64,000 nucleotides of DNA from Eleusine coracana subsp. coracana (lineage: Eukaryota > Streptophyta > Magnoliopsida > Poales > Poaceae): NCBI GenBank assembly GCA_032690845.1, contig CM064430.1, positions 46,659,882 through 46,723,881 on the forward strand. The letters run 5' to 3'. Below the pieces are notes generated by a model. The model did not search any database, was not told the DNA's origin, and was given only the letters and a program-made list of their open reading frames with translations. Below, piece after piece: positions 21,676 through 32,699 of the stretch. Numbering within the stretch: the stretch's first letter is position 1; each line of letters opens with the position of its first letter. The translations under genes were made by a program, and so were the position numbers.

Positions 21676-22145
21676 TCGTAACTCTCTACTATTGTACTTC
21701 AGTCTGAATATATATTTTGTTTTTGCTTGCTTAATTTATTTTAGACCCAGCTGCCGAGGTGTTGTGTTGAGCCACCGACGAGGGGTCCCACATGCCGGGT
21801 GTTGTTTTTCTTAAGCAAGCGTCTGATATGAAGTTGTATATGACCTAAAAGGGTGGATTAGTTCAGACACTTAAATGATAATGCACCGTAGCTTCAATCG
21901 GAGCAAAAACAGATACTTATTTCCATTATATGACCGTGAAGTCGTTGATGATGTGCCACTCCCATGGGACCTTGAACGAAGGGTGTCATGCATTAGACAC
22001 ATGTTAACAGTGTCGAGTCCTTAAGCAAGTGTGTCATATGAAGTTGTATATTACCTAAATGGATGGATTAGTTCAGATACTCAATTGCTATAACTTCCAA
22101 AAGAGATGAACTAATTCAGCAACTCAAATCGACTTTTCTCTTGAA

Positions 22146-22252
22146 TACTACGTCTGTTTTAAAAATGTTGTCATTTTGGCTATGAATTTGGGCAGTTGTC
22201 TGTTCAAATTCATATAGCCAGAATGACAACATTTCTGAGATGGAGATTTTTT
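22146..22252. mobile_element. Stowaway-like MITE
   Basis: A near-perfect hairpin. The left arm has AAAAATGTTGTCATTTTGGC then TATGAATTTG; the right arm has CAAATTCATATAGCC then AGAATGACAACATTT, with a loop of about 12 bases. Its TACTACGTCTG start resembles degraded Tc1/mariner Stowaway ends (CTCCCTCCGT type). It has no coding capacity. Confidence 0.6.
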
Positions 22253-22504
22253 AGATACATCTCATAATGGAACAAATTCTCAAATGGAGATAGTATTATA
22301 CATCATTTCATTTTTACAGGGTAATTTATGTATATATGCACCACATACTCATGCACCATGTTTCGGTCGGATATATGCATTTTTTTAGTAAACAATAACA
22401 TCAGGATGAACACTCGAGAACCAGACAAAGGATTTTGTTTAGCACAAGTTAACCTTAATTATGAGATGTGGTTACATACAAATATGACCTTTGTTTATGT
22501 AATT

Positions 22505-23580
22505 ACTGTGTCAGCTTACCGTGCTCTGAAGAAGGAAGAAACTATGAGGCTGAACGCTGAAAATTGTGCAGCTATGGCCTCGGATGAAGAGCATTGGTGG
22601 AAAGTCCTTTGGAAGATGCGGATTCCTCCAAAGGTTCGGATTTTCTGGTGGCGGGTGTTGCATAATTATCTCCCGACTAAGGCTGAATTGAAGAGGAGGC
22701 ATGTTGCTAAAGAGAGTCATTGTGAGGCGTGCGGAAATCCATCCGAGACCCTGTTTCATATTGCTGTGGAATGTACTTTTTCCCTACGTTTCTGGGAAGC
22801 AATGGAGAAGATGACTGGTACGAAATTACCAAGTCTTCACCCGGTGTCATGAGCCAAGGATATTATTGGAGGCTGCCTAGGCTCGCCCCGGGATATCAAC
22901 ATTTTGTCTTGTGGTATTTGGTCTTTATGGTCGGGTCGGAATACTCGCCGCAAGGGCAAGGTGAATTGGAACGCCAATGCAGCTGCTAGGCATATTGCGA
23001 AAATGATAGAGGATATTGTCGGGCTAGTGTCGTAAGCACCTGTTACCTGCCCGTCAATTCGGAGCCAGTGGCGACCGCCGAATGAGGGTTATGTGAAGAT
23101 CAATACTAACGGTGCTTTCTTCCAGCAAGCGTTCTCCGGTGCTTCGGGAGTGTTGGCTGCGGAGGCGCGCTGGTATGATCATCTGGCTGACGCTATGGAC
23201 AGCGAAGCGGTTGCGACACGGGATGGCCTTGTGCTTGCTGCGTCGCTGGGATGTGATAAGGTGATGCTGGAGCTAGATTGCAAAACACTGGTGGACTCTC
23301 TTAATTCTTCCACGGTGAATAGATCGGTGGTTGCGGGGTTATGGCATGATATTCAGTAGCTAGGCAGATCCTTTCTTTCTTTCTCCGTTGTTTTTGTTAC
23401 AAGGGAGGCTAATGTGGTGGCTCACTCCTGTGCGAGAAGAGCATCTTCTGTTGATCGTGTGTGTGTGTGGTTCAATCCCCTGCCTTCATGGTTGGTGGAA
23501 TTAGTTACCAAAGATTGTAACCTGCCTGTTACAGTGTAATACAAGCTCCGGTTTGCCCAAAAATAAAAATTAAAAAGGAA
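22505..23580 (+). pseudogene. 5'-truncated LINE: zf-RVT and RNase H region
   Basis: The first part encodes the zinc-binding region after plant LINE reverse transcriptases: WWKVLWKMRIPPKVRIFWWR, LPTKAELKRRH, and CEAC...H...C ligands (to 22852). After a frameshifted stretch comes an RNase H-like fold (23093-23359) with INTNGAFF, EAVATRDGLVLA and ELDCKTLVDSL, then VTREANVVAHSCAR further on. It ends in an A-rich tail (23559-23578). No RT palm or endonuclease is present, as expected for a copy truncated during target-primed reverse transcription. It is a different family from the minus-strand L1 at 32460, which shows no RNase H. Confidence 0.85.
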
Positions 23581-25315
23581 TTTTTTGAAAGCAAAAGAAC
23601 AGCATCTCGACCCCGCGTGAGAGAGAGAGAGAGAGAGAGGTACCTTGAGGGGGCAAGGTCGATGTGCAACACTGAAGGGAAGGACAATTTTCTAGTCCTG
23701 TTGATTATCTGACCTCAGGCCATCCGATCCCATTGAATCATCTCACAGTGCTGCATAGCAAAAAATCAGAGCTGACTTCACCTCTGATTGCGTGGCGTCA
23801 CACTATTCTCAATAATATCACTCCTCCGCCTGACTAGTCGCTAGTAAAAATACAAGTACCAAGGTAGAATAGAGCACAGGCAACAATCATCTGAAAGGCA
23901 ACACAACATACTGCCTTCGTCTCTGCGTCGATGGAGAGGGGAACCGAAGGGCATAGTGATGGGAAAGGTATGCATTCCTTATCATTTTCCTTTGTTATCG
24001 TGTGTCTTGCCGTGGACATTCATTCTGGCAGTGGAGGTTTAATTAGATGCTTAAAGTTTATGTTATTCAGCCTAGGCTACATTACCTGCCGGTATACTCC
24101 ATGCAAATTTGGCTCGCGAAGTGCATGGACATGGTACAGCGAAAGTTAAATACTAGTTAATTAGTGTCCGTATCACAGGAATGCAGTGCAGACGCTCGTT
24201 TTTTCTTCCCTCGTATGACTGAGGGTAATGTCTGTAGAAGTACCCATTTCTACTGAAAAAGACATATCAATTTAGTACTACCCAACACTTGCTAGTTTGC
24301 TTATCCGATCCGTACAGAGAATCCGAAAGGCACCAGTTGTAAAAAATGATGGCATTGTGTTTCTTCTTGCCGTGTGGTACCCGTTTACCGCAGTTGATGT
24401 GATACTTTAGAAATCTGCCTATGATAGGGCTGAGGTTCCTATATTGTTATTTCCCCACACTTTGTCAACTATGAACTCCTTGGCTTCTGTTTTTGGTACA
24501 GATGTTGGGGCAAGCAAGTTCAACCACAAATCCACAGACAAAAGACGCAATGAAGGTAATTGGTAGTGCTTTCTAACTATCAATCTTTGGTCTACACTAA
24601 ACGAGATAAATAATAGCGCTCTCTCTCTCTCTCTCTCTCGTGGGATGTTCTTACGGTTGATCAAAATAAGATTTAAAATTTTAAATTCTTTTACAAACAT
24701 GAATGCATTATGACGATATAGAACATTTGACTGATAACATTAGCTGCCACACAAGCACACATTTGATTCATATGTATAACTGTTGTGAGATTAAATTACT
24801 TAGCTTACTGCTTGCAGACTTTTGGTACGGGTGACTTGTAACATTTATCTTTCCAGGCTGCTAGTAGTCTCCATTGAAAAATATATACAACTTAGGCTTC
24901 AATTATTTAGCCAGATAAGGGGGGTGACTTCAAATTGTTCCATGATTTCTTAGAAGAATCAAATATTTTCTGAGAGCACTAGACCTTCTCTCTTTCAGGA
25001 TTGATTCCCACTCACTGCCTAGCAGGCTTGGCCCATGACACCTATTGTCTTATTGTCCTGGCTCACTTCGGAATCTTGATATTCGAGTTTCTGTTTGTTA
25101 TATTACACCCTAATTGTTAGACCTGTGTATAAAATTAATTTACTACTCTATATATTCAAAAAATATAGTAACTGTATTTTTATTTTGAACATGGTCTTCA
25201 TTAAGTTATAGTTTTACCATGCATGTATTCTCACAAAACACATCTAGCATTGATATTTAAAGATCAGTACACATTTTAAACGTATTCTAAAACACGAGTC
25301 TAGTTGTATATATAG
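23581..25315. other. Intergenic region, no gene seen
   Basis: AT-rich sequence with a (GA)n run near 23620-23638 and a (CT)n run near 24619-24640. The short ORFs here have no recognisable domain. Confidence 0.6.
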
Positions 25316-25858
25316 CCGGTCCTCGAACTTATTCAGGGGTGTCATCTATTAGGTCTCTGAACTCTCAATTTACATATCCATGTCCCTAAACTTACTAAGT
25401 GGGTTACTCATGATCTAAATTATTCTGATTAGCATAATATGTCTGCATAGTATATCCATTACAATCATGTCATCCAAATCAATCAATTTATCAGTATATT
25501 ACTATTTGATCTACTTCAAAATAACCCACAAGTAATGTAATTGCACATTTTTTCCTATTTTGACCTAGTTTTTAACTTTTATGTCACTTTAATAGTAATA
25601 CAAATGATGAGTTCATACGTTGCAGAGTAGCATATAGCTGGAACAAAAACATCAAGTAGGCACATTAAAGCTAATTAGGATAATCTGGATCGGACTATTT
25701 CTTAGTTCAAGTTCCCTCTTACTAACTGAAATAAAAGAATTAGTATATTTGTTCTGCCCAGAATGGGAGTGAGTCACTTAGCAAGTTTAAGGATTTAGAT
25801 GTGCAAATTAAGAGTTCAAGAACCTAGATGACACACCCGAACAAGTTTAAGTACCGGT
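25316..25858. mobile_element. Non-autonomous DNA transposon with ~95-bp inverted ends
   Basis: The left arm from CCGGTCCTCGAACTTATTC through GTGTCATCTATTAGG to CTAAACTTACTAAGTG reappears inverted at about 25770-25858 (CCGGTACTTAAACTTGTTCG, GTGTCATCTAGG, TTAAACTTGCTAAGTGA). The centre is AT-rich and non-coding. The superfamily is not decided: no clear target duplication was found. Confidence 0.65.
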
Positions 25859-26638
25859 CATGTGCTTTACTCATAAAACCTAGATGTGCCTGTAATTTAT
25901 ATAATTGTTGCTTACAATATTCTCTTATAAATAATAGGTATGTACGTTGTATAAGAGTAATTATAGATGGTTAAGGTATTCAAAGTATAATTTTTATAAA
26001 TAAAAGATACAGCGTGTACATTGATTTTTGAAGCAACTGCCTTTTGCACACATATATTATGGATAAGTTAAACCGTACCACTACGTGACACAGAATGCAC
26101 ATCATGTAATTCAAAATAGAAAGTTTATTTTCTGTGGTAAATTTCATTTATGTGGATATACTTGTGTAATTCTGCTTTCGTTTGGCTGAATTTTGTTATT
26201 AGGTCATGCCGTCACTATTAACGTGGAAGATAAGAAACTTTGGCCAGCAGCAGAAACAATACTCAAAGGGAAAATGCTGGTGGAGGATGACGATGAGATA
26301 GAAGATGACACATCTAAGAAATCGCAATGCGCCATTTTGGCTCCAAATGATCGCAAATAATCCGGCTCATCTGGCATAGCATCGACAAGGCCTAACCTGT
26401 GCTGTGTGTTTATGAGTGTTTTTTTTAGCACGTTGACTTTCCATCTCAACTGACTTATGAGTTGTACTAGAAATTTTAGGTTTGTTCAGCTCGTCGTACT
26501 ACTAGGAGCATTGTAATAACTGTTTCAATAACCTATCAATAAGTTTTCCCCTAGCTTTCATTACGAAAGCAAGTCCATGTTGTCTTTACATGATTACATC
26601 CCGAAACGGGACATGCTGCGAAAGTCAAAAGGATCACT
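25859..26638. other. Intergenic region, no gene seen
   Basis: AT-rich. The 81-codon minus ORF at 26204-26449 is Ser-rich and matches nothing I know. Confidence 0.5.
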
Positions 26639-27130
26639 CACTACTATAATTCAGTTCTATAGTGACAAACGTAATTTTAATGTCAGTGGCGGGCATTTTA
26701 AAAACCGTTGCTATTTTAGGTGAATCAACAATGTCTGCTACTAAACTGTAAAAATAGTAGATAATACAGTAAAATATTTTAGTGGCAGACACTGATGATG
26801 TCATTTTTTCATCACTAAATTTGAGTCATCTGTAACCATTAAATTAAAAATAAACAGACTAGATTCATTCTACCTCCTAACCCTACAATATAAAAGCACT
26901 TCTTCCTCCCCACCACAGCCGCCACCCCTCTTCTCTCTCTCTCTCTCAGATCCCTGTGGCGACCGGCAAGCCCCCTCCCTCCCCGCAGCGGCCGACGGCA
27001 CCCTCCCTCCCCACGGCGACCGGTGACCCCCCTCTCTCCCCGTGGCGGCTGGTGACCCCCTCCCTCCCCGCGGCGGCCCAACATCGGCGATTTGAGGAGC
27101 CCTCCCCGCTCTGGATCTGAGAATTAACGA
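26639..27130 (+). mobile_element. CACTA-like transposon end and C-rich leader
   Basis: It starts CACTACTATAATTCAG, a CACTA-type terminus, followed by subterminal motifs such as GTCAGTGGCGGGC and its rough inverse AGTGGCAGACACTGATG. Further in is a TATA-like ATATAAAAGC (about 26888) and a GC-rich, CT-rich tract. No opposite terminus was found, so the element is partial or the call is wrong. Confidence 0.35.
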
Positions 27131-27152
27131 GAAGTGGTCAGAAGCTCGTTAA

Positions 27153-27213
27153 TCCCAACAATGAGCTGCTGCGGTTGCTCGGGCTGTTCATCGAGCGGTG
27201 CGTGCGGTTCGAG
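27153..27213 (+). pseudogene. Fragment of the Dim1-type methyltransferase 3' coding end
   Basis: Sixty-one bases align without gaps to 29163-29223, the last codons of the methyltransferase gene about 2 kb downstream, with 10 differences. The translation reads NNELLRLLGLFIERCVRFE against SNEELLRLLRLFNERGVRFQ. The stop codon is lost. Sequence on either side does not match, so it is a short captured or residual fragment. Confidence 0.75.
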
Positions 27214-28056
27214 TACCAGTGGAGGCCTAGAGGACACCCTCCTCCCTTCGTTGCAGTGAATAATTTGTTCCACGTTAATTAAACATCAAAAGAAGGTCAT
27301 ACTCTCAGCCACATTTGATGCCGCGGGGCGCATGGCGCTGATCATACTATCACGTTAATAGTTATTCCTGAAGCAAAATTGCTCGTTTGGTAATTCGTAC
27401 GTCTTAAATCGCACATAATGAGGTTGATCCAGCTATACAGAAATTCTCACACGGTCAAGATTTTAAAAATCTAGATTTTAGAATCCGTAAGACCTTCAAA
27501 CATGATAAATTTTTTTCGGATTTTTAATCTAGAAACCAGATTTTAAAATCTCATAATCTGATTATACTCGAATCATATTTTATATGCCAAAATACTCATT
27601 ATACTTTCTATTTTTAAGAATCTAATCGGTATTCAAACCTCGTTACCTAGATTTTATTTAGAATTTGGATTTAAAAATCTCAAAATAAAAATCAAATTTT
27701 AAAAATCTGAAATGGATCCAAACAAGACCTAATTCAGCTGAATTCAGTAACAGGTTAAAAACTGAAAATAGATTGGAATATTTCAATATTATTTTAGGCA
27801 GAAATAGATGACAAGATGTGGCAAAGATTGAATCAAGCCATGTTGCCTGTAATTAGTGTATTTCAGTCCACAATCAAAGTCCTCTATTTTGCCCCATGTC
27901 CAGTTTGCAATCTGCTGTCACGAATTTGTTACTCTGGAGAATTTGCGAAAACTGACCAACTTTCCGCAAGATTCACTTTCAAATTCTGGTGAATCTGCTA
28001 AAGATGAAATTCTGGAGGATGTTCTCGCAGCTGTCGGGGTTCGAGCAGCCGAGACC
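27214..28056. other. Upstream region of the methyltransferase gene
   Basis: 27390-27730 is AT-rich with many inverted AAAATCTAGATTTTA-like words and ends GGATCCAAACAAGACC, suggesting a decayed MITE. The promoter of the methyltransferase gene must lie in about 27700-28056; no single TATA box stands out. The open frame upstream of the start codon contains no in-frame ATG. Confidence 0.4.
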
Positions 28057-29226
28057 ATGAAGCGAGCCGTGTCCGCTCTCTGGACCCGCCGCGCCGTCCA
28101 CCACGGCTGCTCCTTCTGCACCACCAGCACGTCCTCATCGGCTGAGGCGGCGGCGGCGGCGGCGTCGTTGGAGAAGTGGGATGGGCGGTTCCGGCTGCAC
28201 AAGCCGCGCGGGCAGCACCTGCTCACCAACCCGCGCGTCCTCGACGCCATCGCGCGCCGCGCCGCGCTCCAGCCGGGCGACGCCGTCCTCGAGGTGGGCC
28301 CTGGCACGGGCAGCCTCACCGCGCGCCTCCTCGCCTCCCCCGTGTCCCGCGTCGCCACTGTCGAGATCGACCCGCGCATGGTCGAGGCCGTCACCGCCCG
28401 CGCCGCCGCGCTCGGCCTCGCCGAAAAGCTCACGGTCAGCGTCCCCCTTACGGCCGCCCACCAACCGCTCGACGAAATGCCTCACTCAGAACAAACCTGA
28501 CCGTTATCCCCTCCTCGTTTGCAGGTGATCACGGGCGACGCCGTGGAGGTGGAGTTCCCTCCGTTCGATGTCTGCGTGGCCAACATCCCCTACGGCATCT
28601 CCTCGCCGTTGATCGCCAAGCTGCTGTTCGGGCCGTACCGGTTCCGGACGGCAACGCTGCTGCTGCAGAAGGAGTTCGCTCGTCGGCTGGTGGCCGCGCC
28701 GGGCAACAGGGAGTACAACCGCCTGGCGGCCAACGTGCGTTTGGTCGCCGACGTGAGGCTGCTCATGGACGTGAGCAAGCGGGACTTCGTGCCAATGCCC
28801 AGGGTGGACTCCTCCGTTGTCGAGATTCGGCCGAGGGCGGCCGTGCCCGGGGTCGACCTCGGCGAGTGGCTGGCGTTCACGCGCGTCTGCTTCGGGCAGA
28901 AGAACAAGACGCTCGGGGCCATCTTCAAGCAGAAGAGGATGGTCATGGGGTTGTTCGGACGGTCCCAGAGAGCGGTGGTACGGGAAGGCAATTTTAATGG
29001 CGTCAGCCTTGATGTGCTCGACGATGATACTAGTAATGAAGATATCAACGTCAAAGACGACGCATCGGTTGGTTTCAGCGAGGAAGAGCTCGGGTCGTTC
29101 AAGGAGAGGATTGCCGGAGCATTGGAGTCGGCTGAGCTTGCTGGCAACCGGCCGTCCAAGCTTTCCAACGAGGAGCTGCTACGGTTGCTCCGGCTGTTCA
29201 ACGAACGGGGAGTGCGGTTCCAGTAG
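28057..29226 (+). CDS. DIM1B: Mitochondrial-type rRNA adenine N6,N6-dimethyltransferase (Dim1/KsgA family), two exons
   Basis: Exons are 28057-28434 and 28525-29226, giving 359 residues; the 90-base intron has GT...GCAG ends and joins in phase 0. The product should dimethylate two adjacent adenines in the 3' hairpin of small-subunit rRNA using S-adenosylmethionine. Visible parts: an Arg/Ala/Ser-rich, acid-poor presequence (about residues 1-38) fitting mitochondrial import; KPRGQHLLTNP (49-59); SAM motif I EVGPGTG (79-85); acidic E103 in TVEIDP; GD at 130-131; catalytic NIPY (146-149); and a C-terminal helical domain. The first in-frame ATG is used. The family has cytosolic, plastid and mitochondrial members; the presequence and closeness to the Arabidopsis mitochondrial form make mitochondria the best guess. 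It converges on the LON-domain gene. Confidence 0.92.
28435..28524 (+). other. Intron of the Dim1-type gene
   Basis: The donor GTCAGC directly follows codon 126 (ACG) and the acceptor TTTGCAG precedes GTG ATC ACG. Removing it restores the family sequence LTVITGDAV. Read through, the frame would stop at 28500. Confidence 0.92.
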
Positions 29227-30494
29227 ACTCGGCCCTGTGTCGCCGAGGTCATGCCACGACGCCTGCTACACGACTGGTTCACAGGATCGCGGGAGTGTCG
29301 TTTTCAAGCTTCAGAGTGATCACTGTCAGCCAGTCAACATTATCTATGCTGTTTTCAATGTACTCCGTTGTCACCTGATGGCATGCAGAAAGGTTGCCCA
29401 ATCACCCTCTTCCAAATGCCACAAATAGCTTTGGATGAAGGTAATTAACCATACCAAGATAGTTACATATGGACTGTTCAGAATTTCCTTACCAGTTACA
29501 TATACAATTGACAAGATTGTTGCTAGCTGCACAGAGAGAGCAGGGCATTGGACAAGCATATGCTGCAGCAGAAATCTCTATATAAGTTGTTGGTAAGCAG
29601 AGAGAATATTTGTGAGGGCCCTCAGAGGCCCAAATTTGTAAGAGAACTTTAGTTATTGGCTTATCGCTATCCTCTGAGTATATACAATATGAGTACTTTA
29701 TGTGCCAAGAATAATCTAAAATTCATTTGTGAGATCGTAAATTGTTGCCACCCCAGGACAAGCAAAGCCATCTTGAGCATCAAACCAAAGAAAAAGTTTG
29801 CCAGGAGTATGAGAAACATCACGAGACTAACATGGAGAAAACATGCTGACCAAAGATGGGAATTTCAGCTACTCTAACAGTCATGTAACCAACTCATTGT
29901 GGTAACATCATAAATTTGTAGTGACATCACAAATTTCTAGTGTACAACTTCTTCATTGGAGGTTGGAACACAACATAAAGAGTCTTTTCAGGTGTACTTT
30001 CCAAACACTAGAAAGCATGATCAAGATAAAGCAACTTTTCAAAACGTTGCTAAGTTGCGCCCATGCCATCATGCCTTTACATAAAGTGAAACATGTGTAA
30101 TGGTTCAATTACTTGAATGCAAGTTCTACAATGGCAACTGCAATTTCCCATGCCAGAAAATTGGAATAACTTGCTAAGCTAATCTTGCTAGCAGGCAATA
30201 AAATTTCATTGGCATTTTGTCTGCAATTGAATTAAGATTAAGCAGCTGACCAATTAGTAAGAATGTCTCTCAGAGAGCAAAATTCGTATCCTTAGCAAGG
30301 ACCATCAGAAGCTGCATGTTTTGGTTGAGTCGACACACACCAGATTGGCAGATTATACAATTTTACACGCTAAAATGCTAACCCCATGCGAGTAAAACCT
30401 AGCCATGGAAAATATAAGAGAAAAAGCTGAGATAAGAAAGCTTAGTCCTATACCCTCCACAAATTCCTTATCGTCATCCTGGCTAACGACGACC
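29227..30494. other. Convergent intergenic region
   Basis: It holds the 3' UTRs of the Dim1-type gene (+) and the LON-domain gene (-). No ORF or repeat with support is seen. Confidence 0.6.
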
Positions 30495-31349
30495 TCACCC
30501 TGAGGACGGCGAGGAGGAGAAGGCGTCCTTGACGGCGGAGGCGGCGGTGAGGTAGTTGAGCGTGTTGCGCAGCGTGTCCCGCTCCCTGCGCAGCCGCGCA
30601 GGGGTGTCCTCGAGCTCGAGCAGCGCCTGCTGCTCCCTAGGCGCGCCCTCAAATGTGTTGCCGACGTAGAAAGAGAAGGGCGTGGGGAACAGGCCCCTGC
30701 GGAGGTCGCCCACGTCCTTCTCGGGCTTGCCGTTGAGGCGGTTGGCGATGCGTATGACGTCACGCATCAGCGTCTCGACGTCGGCGGCGAGCGCCTCGGC
30801 GTCCTCCCCGGGCGCCGGGGTCTCAGCGGGCGGGCGGTCCTCGAGCCACTGCACGGCGGCGACGAGGTAGGGCTTGGTGCGCACGACGCGCGCGACGCGG
30901 AACCGCTGCTGGCCCTTGCAGATGAGGAAGAACCGGTCGTCGGCGAGGCGCTCGTGCTTGACGACCTCGCCGACGCAGCCGATGTCGGCGGCGCCGCCCG
31001 AGCCGGACCCTGCAAAGACGATGCCGAAGCGGAGGTCGGTCTGCAGCACGGTGTGCATCATGATGCGGTAGCGGAACTCGAAGATGTGCAGTGCGTGGGT
31101 GGCGTCGGGGAAGAGCACGAGCGGGAGCGGGAACAGCGGGAGCTCCACCAGCCCGTCGTTCGACTCCGGCGGGTAGGAAGAGGGCTCCAGCGGCCCGGAC
31201 GCGCCAGCCGCCGCGACGAAGCGGCGGCCGCGGCTGGGAGCCGGCGCGCGCAGGCTAGGCGCTCGACGAAATGCGCGAGTGGAGGAAGATGGGGAGACGG
31301 AGGCGAGGCCGGGGTGTGGGGAGTGGAGGATCTGGGGGAAGAGAGCCAT
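30495..31349 (-). CDS. Plastid-type LON N-terminal (PUA-like) domain protein
   Basis: A single exon of 284 codons. Residues 1-50 are rich in Ser, Arg, Ala and Pro with almost no acidic residues, fitting a chloroplast transit peptide. From about residue 68 the LON substrate-binding domain begins with VELPLFPLPLVLFPDATHALHIFEFRYR, then FGIVFAG, GCVGEVVKHERLADDRFFLICKGQQRFRV and YLVAAVQWLED. The C-terminal third is helical and ends with a Lon-like RRERDTLRNTLNYLTAASAVKD. There is no AAA+ ATPase or Ser-Lys protease domain, so it is not a protease by itself. Plant proteins of this stand-alone type are poorly characterised; a role in binding substrates or partners in plastids is inference. The GC content is very high. 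The start is the first ATG of the open frame. Confidence 0.9.
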   Translation of the reverse strand: MALFPQILHSPHPGLASVSPSSSTRAFRRAPSLRAPAPSRGRRFVAAAGASGPLEPSSYPPESNDGLVELPLFPLPLVLFPDATHALHIFEFRYRIMMHTVLQTDLRFGIVFAGSGSGGAADIGCVGEVVKHERLADDRFFLICKGQQRFRVARVVRTKPYLVAAVQWLEDRPPAETPAPGEDAEALAADVETLMRDVIRIANRLNGKPEKDVGDLRRGLFPTPFSFYVGNTFEGAPREQQALLELEDTPARLRRERDTLRNTLNYLTAASAVKDAFSSSPSSG

Positions 31350-32448
31350 CGGGACCGTTTCCCCCGCCCTTCCCTTCCCTTCGCCGGCGGCGGCCGAATG
31401 CTCGTGTGGATGGATTTGGGGGCACTTTGGCCGTTCGCGTGGTGTCGGGAGGTTTTGGGGGGAGGAGGAGGAGGAGGGCCACCAGGGGCAGGGGAAACTC
31501 GCTCGATAATGATTTTTTTTTCCTTTTGTTCTTTATTGTGAGAGAAGAGGATGGAATGGATTTTTTTTGGTGTGAGGAAGGAGGGCATGGGACCCGTCGA
31601 AAGGGAGCGCGGAAGAGGCACGTGGGAGCTTATTATCCATCTGTTCCTTGCACGTCGGGGATGGGGATTGGCGTGGCGCCGCTTCCGTTCCCTATGGAAA
31701 AGATGGCGATCGGGCTGGGCTTTATTGGGCCATTCTGGAGCACGGCCTATTGGAAGTTCCGCACTTGCGCGTTTATGGGTTTTTTGAAAGCAAACACGGT
31801 AACGTTACAAAACCCATGCACGTTTTTCTTAAAAAAAAAGAAAAAGGTACTAATCCAATGCAAGTATGGCAGTCGTTAAAAACTTAATAATTTTATTGTA
31901 AAAACTTAAATGTTGCCCATCGCATCGTGTTGCAGAATGAACTTAATATTTTTGTTAGAGAAACTCTCTTCTCAGCCATTGAAAAAACTTTGAAATTCTT
32001 ACCAACCACTAAAAAATACTCCCTCTATTCTGATTTTATTATTGTTAGTTCGCTCAAAATTAAACTAGCCAGCAACAATAGAAAAGAACAAAGAAATAAC
32101 AAACTTCCTTATATCAATCATTGCTCGTAATGTATTGGTGCTCTATCAAGCACTTCCATTAATGCCGGTACACTCCGTTTGTCTTTCAGACTTGAAAACT
32201 TGTTCTATATGATGAAATTGCCCCCTTTTCTTTTTACAACTACAATATAGCCTGGTGAAACACCTGCTTCGTCATCAATCATCGGATGTGGAGAAGATAG
32301 AGAAAGAGAGAGAGTGCGATGGGCGATTTCTCAGTCGCCGGCTGCAAGCCGGCTAACACAATAACTACTGAGAAAGTGAACCTTTTCCATTAATTATTAG
32401 CAGCTTGTGCATGTATTTAACAGTGAAATAATCCCAAAAAAGTTGATT
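31350..32448. other. Upstream region of the LON-domain gene
   Basis: The promoter is expected on minus from 31350 rightwards. A GC-rich tract to about 31480 is followed by mixed sequence. A TACTCCCTCTATTCTG word at about 32020 looks like one end of a Stowaway element, but no partner end was found. Overlapping ORFs in the GC-rich part are frame shadows. Confidence 0.5.
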
Positions 32449-32699
32449 AAATAGTCTACTTTTTTATCGAACATGTAGAACGCGTCTTTGTATTAAGGAG
32501 AAGAAAAGAACGATCCAATTACACCGTAGCATCCCGTTTAAAGATTACAATCACGCCGTTTAAACACTCGCAGCCATAAAACACCCATCTATCCCTACGG
32601 CAGCAGCTAACGCAGCTTCCTTGCTCCTGCCGTGGCCCATAGCCGTGCTTCGTCTTTCATGGTCCGAAGCAGAAGCTGGATGCAGGGGCGTGCCCCATC

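Larger units (their letters stand above)
20705..22085. repeat. Two pairs of direct repeats in an unassigned region
   Basis: One pair is at about 20715-20805 and 21935-22005 (shared TCCCATGGGNCCTTGAAC, then AAGGGTGTCAT). The other is at about 21825-21885 and 22022-22085 (shared ATATGAAGTTGTATAT and TGGATTAGTTCAGA). The stretch holds no convincing gene. It may be one decayed repeat element with internal duplications. Confidence 0.55.

Noticed and set aside
22328..22510. Start of the LINE frame at 22328
   Set aside because: The first ~60 codons do not resemble LINE protein; similarity begins near 22505, so the upstream part is chance open frame.
26839..27084. Gly/Arg-rich minus ORF of 81 codons
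   Set aside because: Translation of a C-rich, repeated leader-like tract; low complexity only.
27918..28485. Minus-strand ORFs of 116-171 codons over the Dim1-type exon
   Set aside because: Frame shadows of a GC-rich coding exon; repetitive Arg/Ala/Ser composition and no domain.
30682..31879. Plus-strand ORFs of up to 202 codons over and beyond the LON-domain gene
   Set aside because: Antisense and upstream shadows in a GC-rich tract with no recognisable domain.
32005..32060. Stowaway-type end (TACTCCCTCTATTCTG)
   Set aside because: No inverted partner end within reach, so no element could be delimited.
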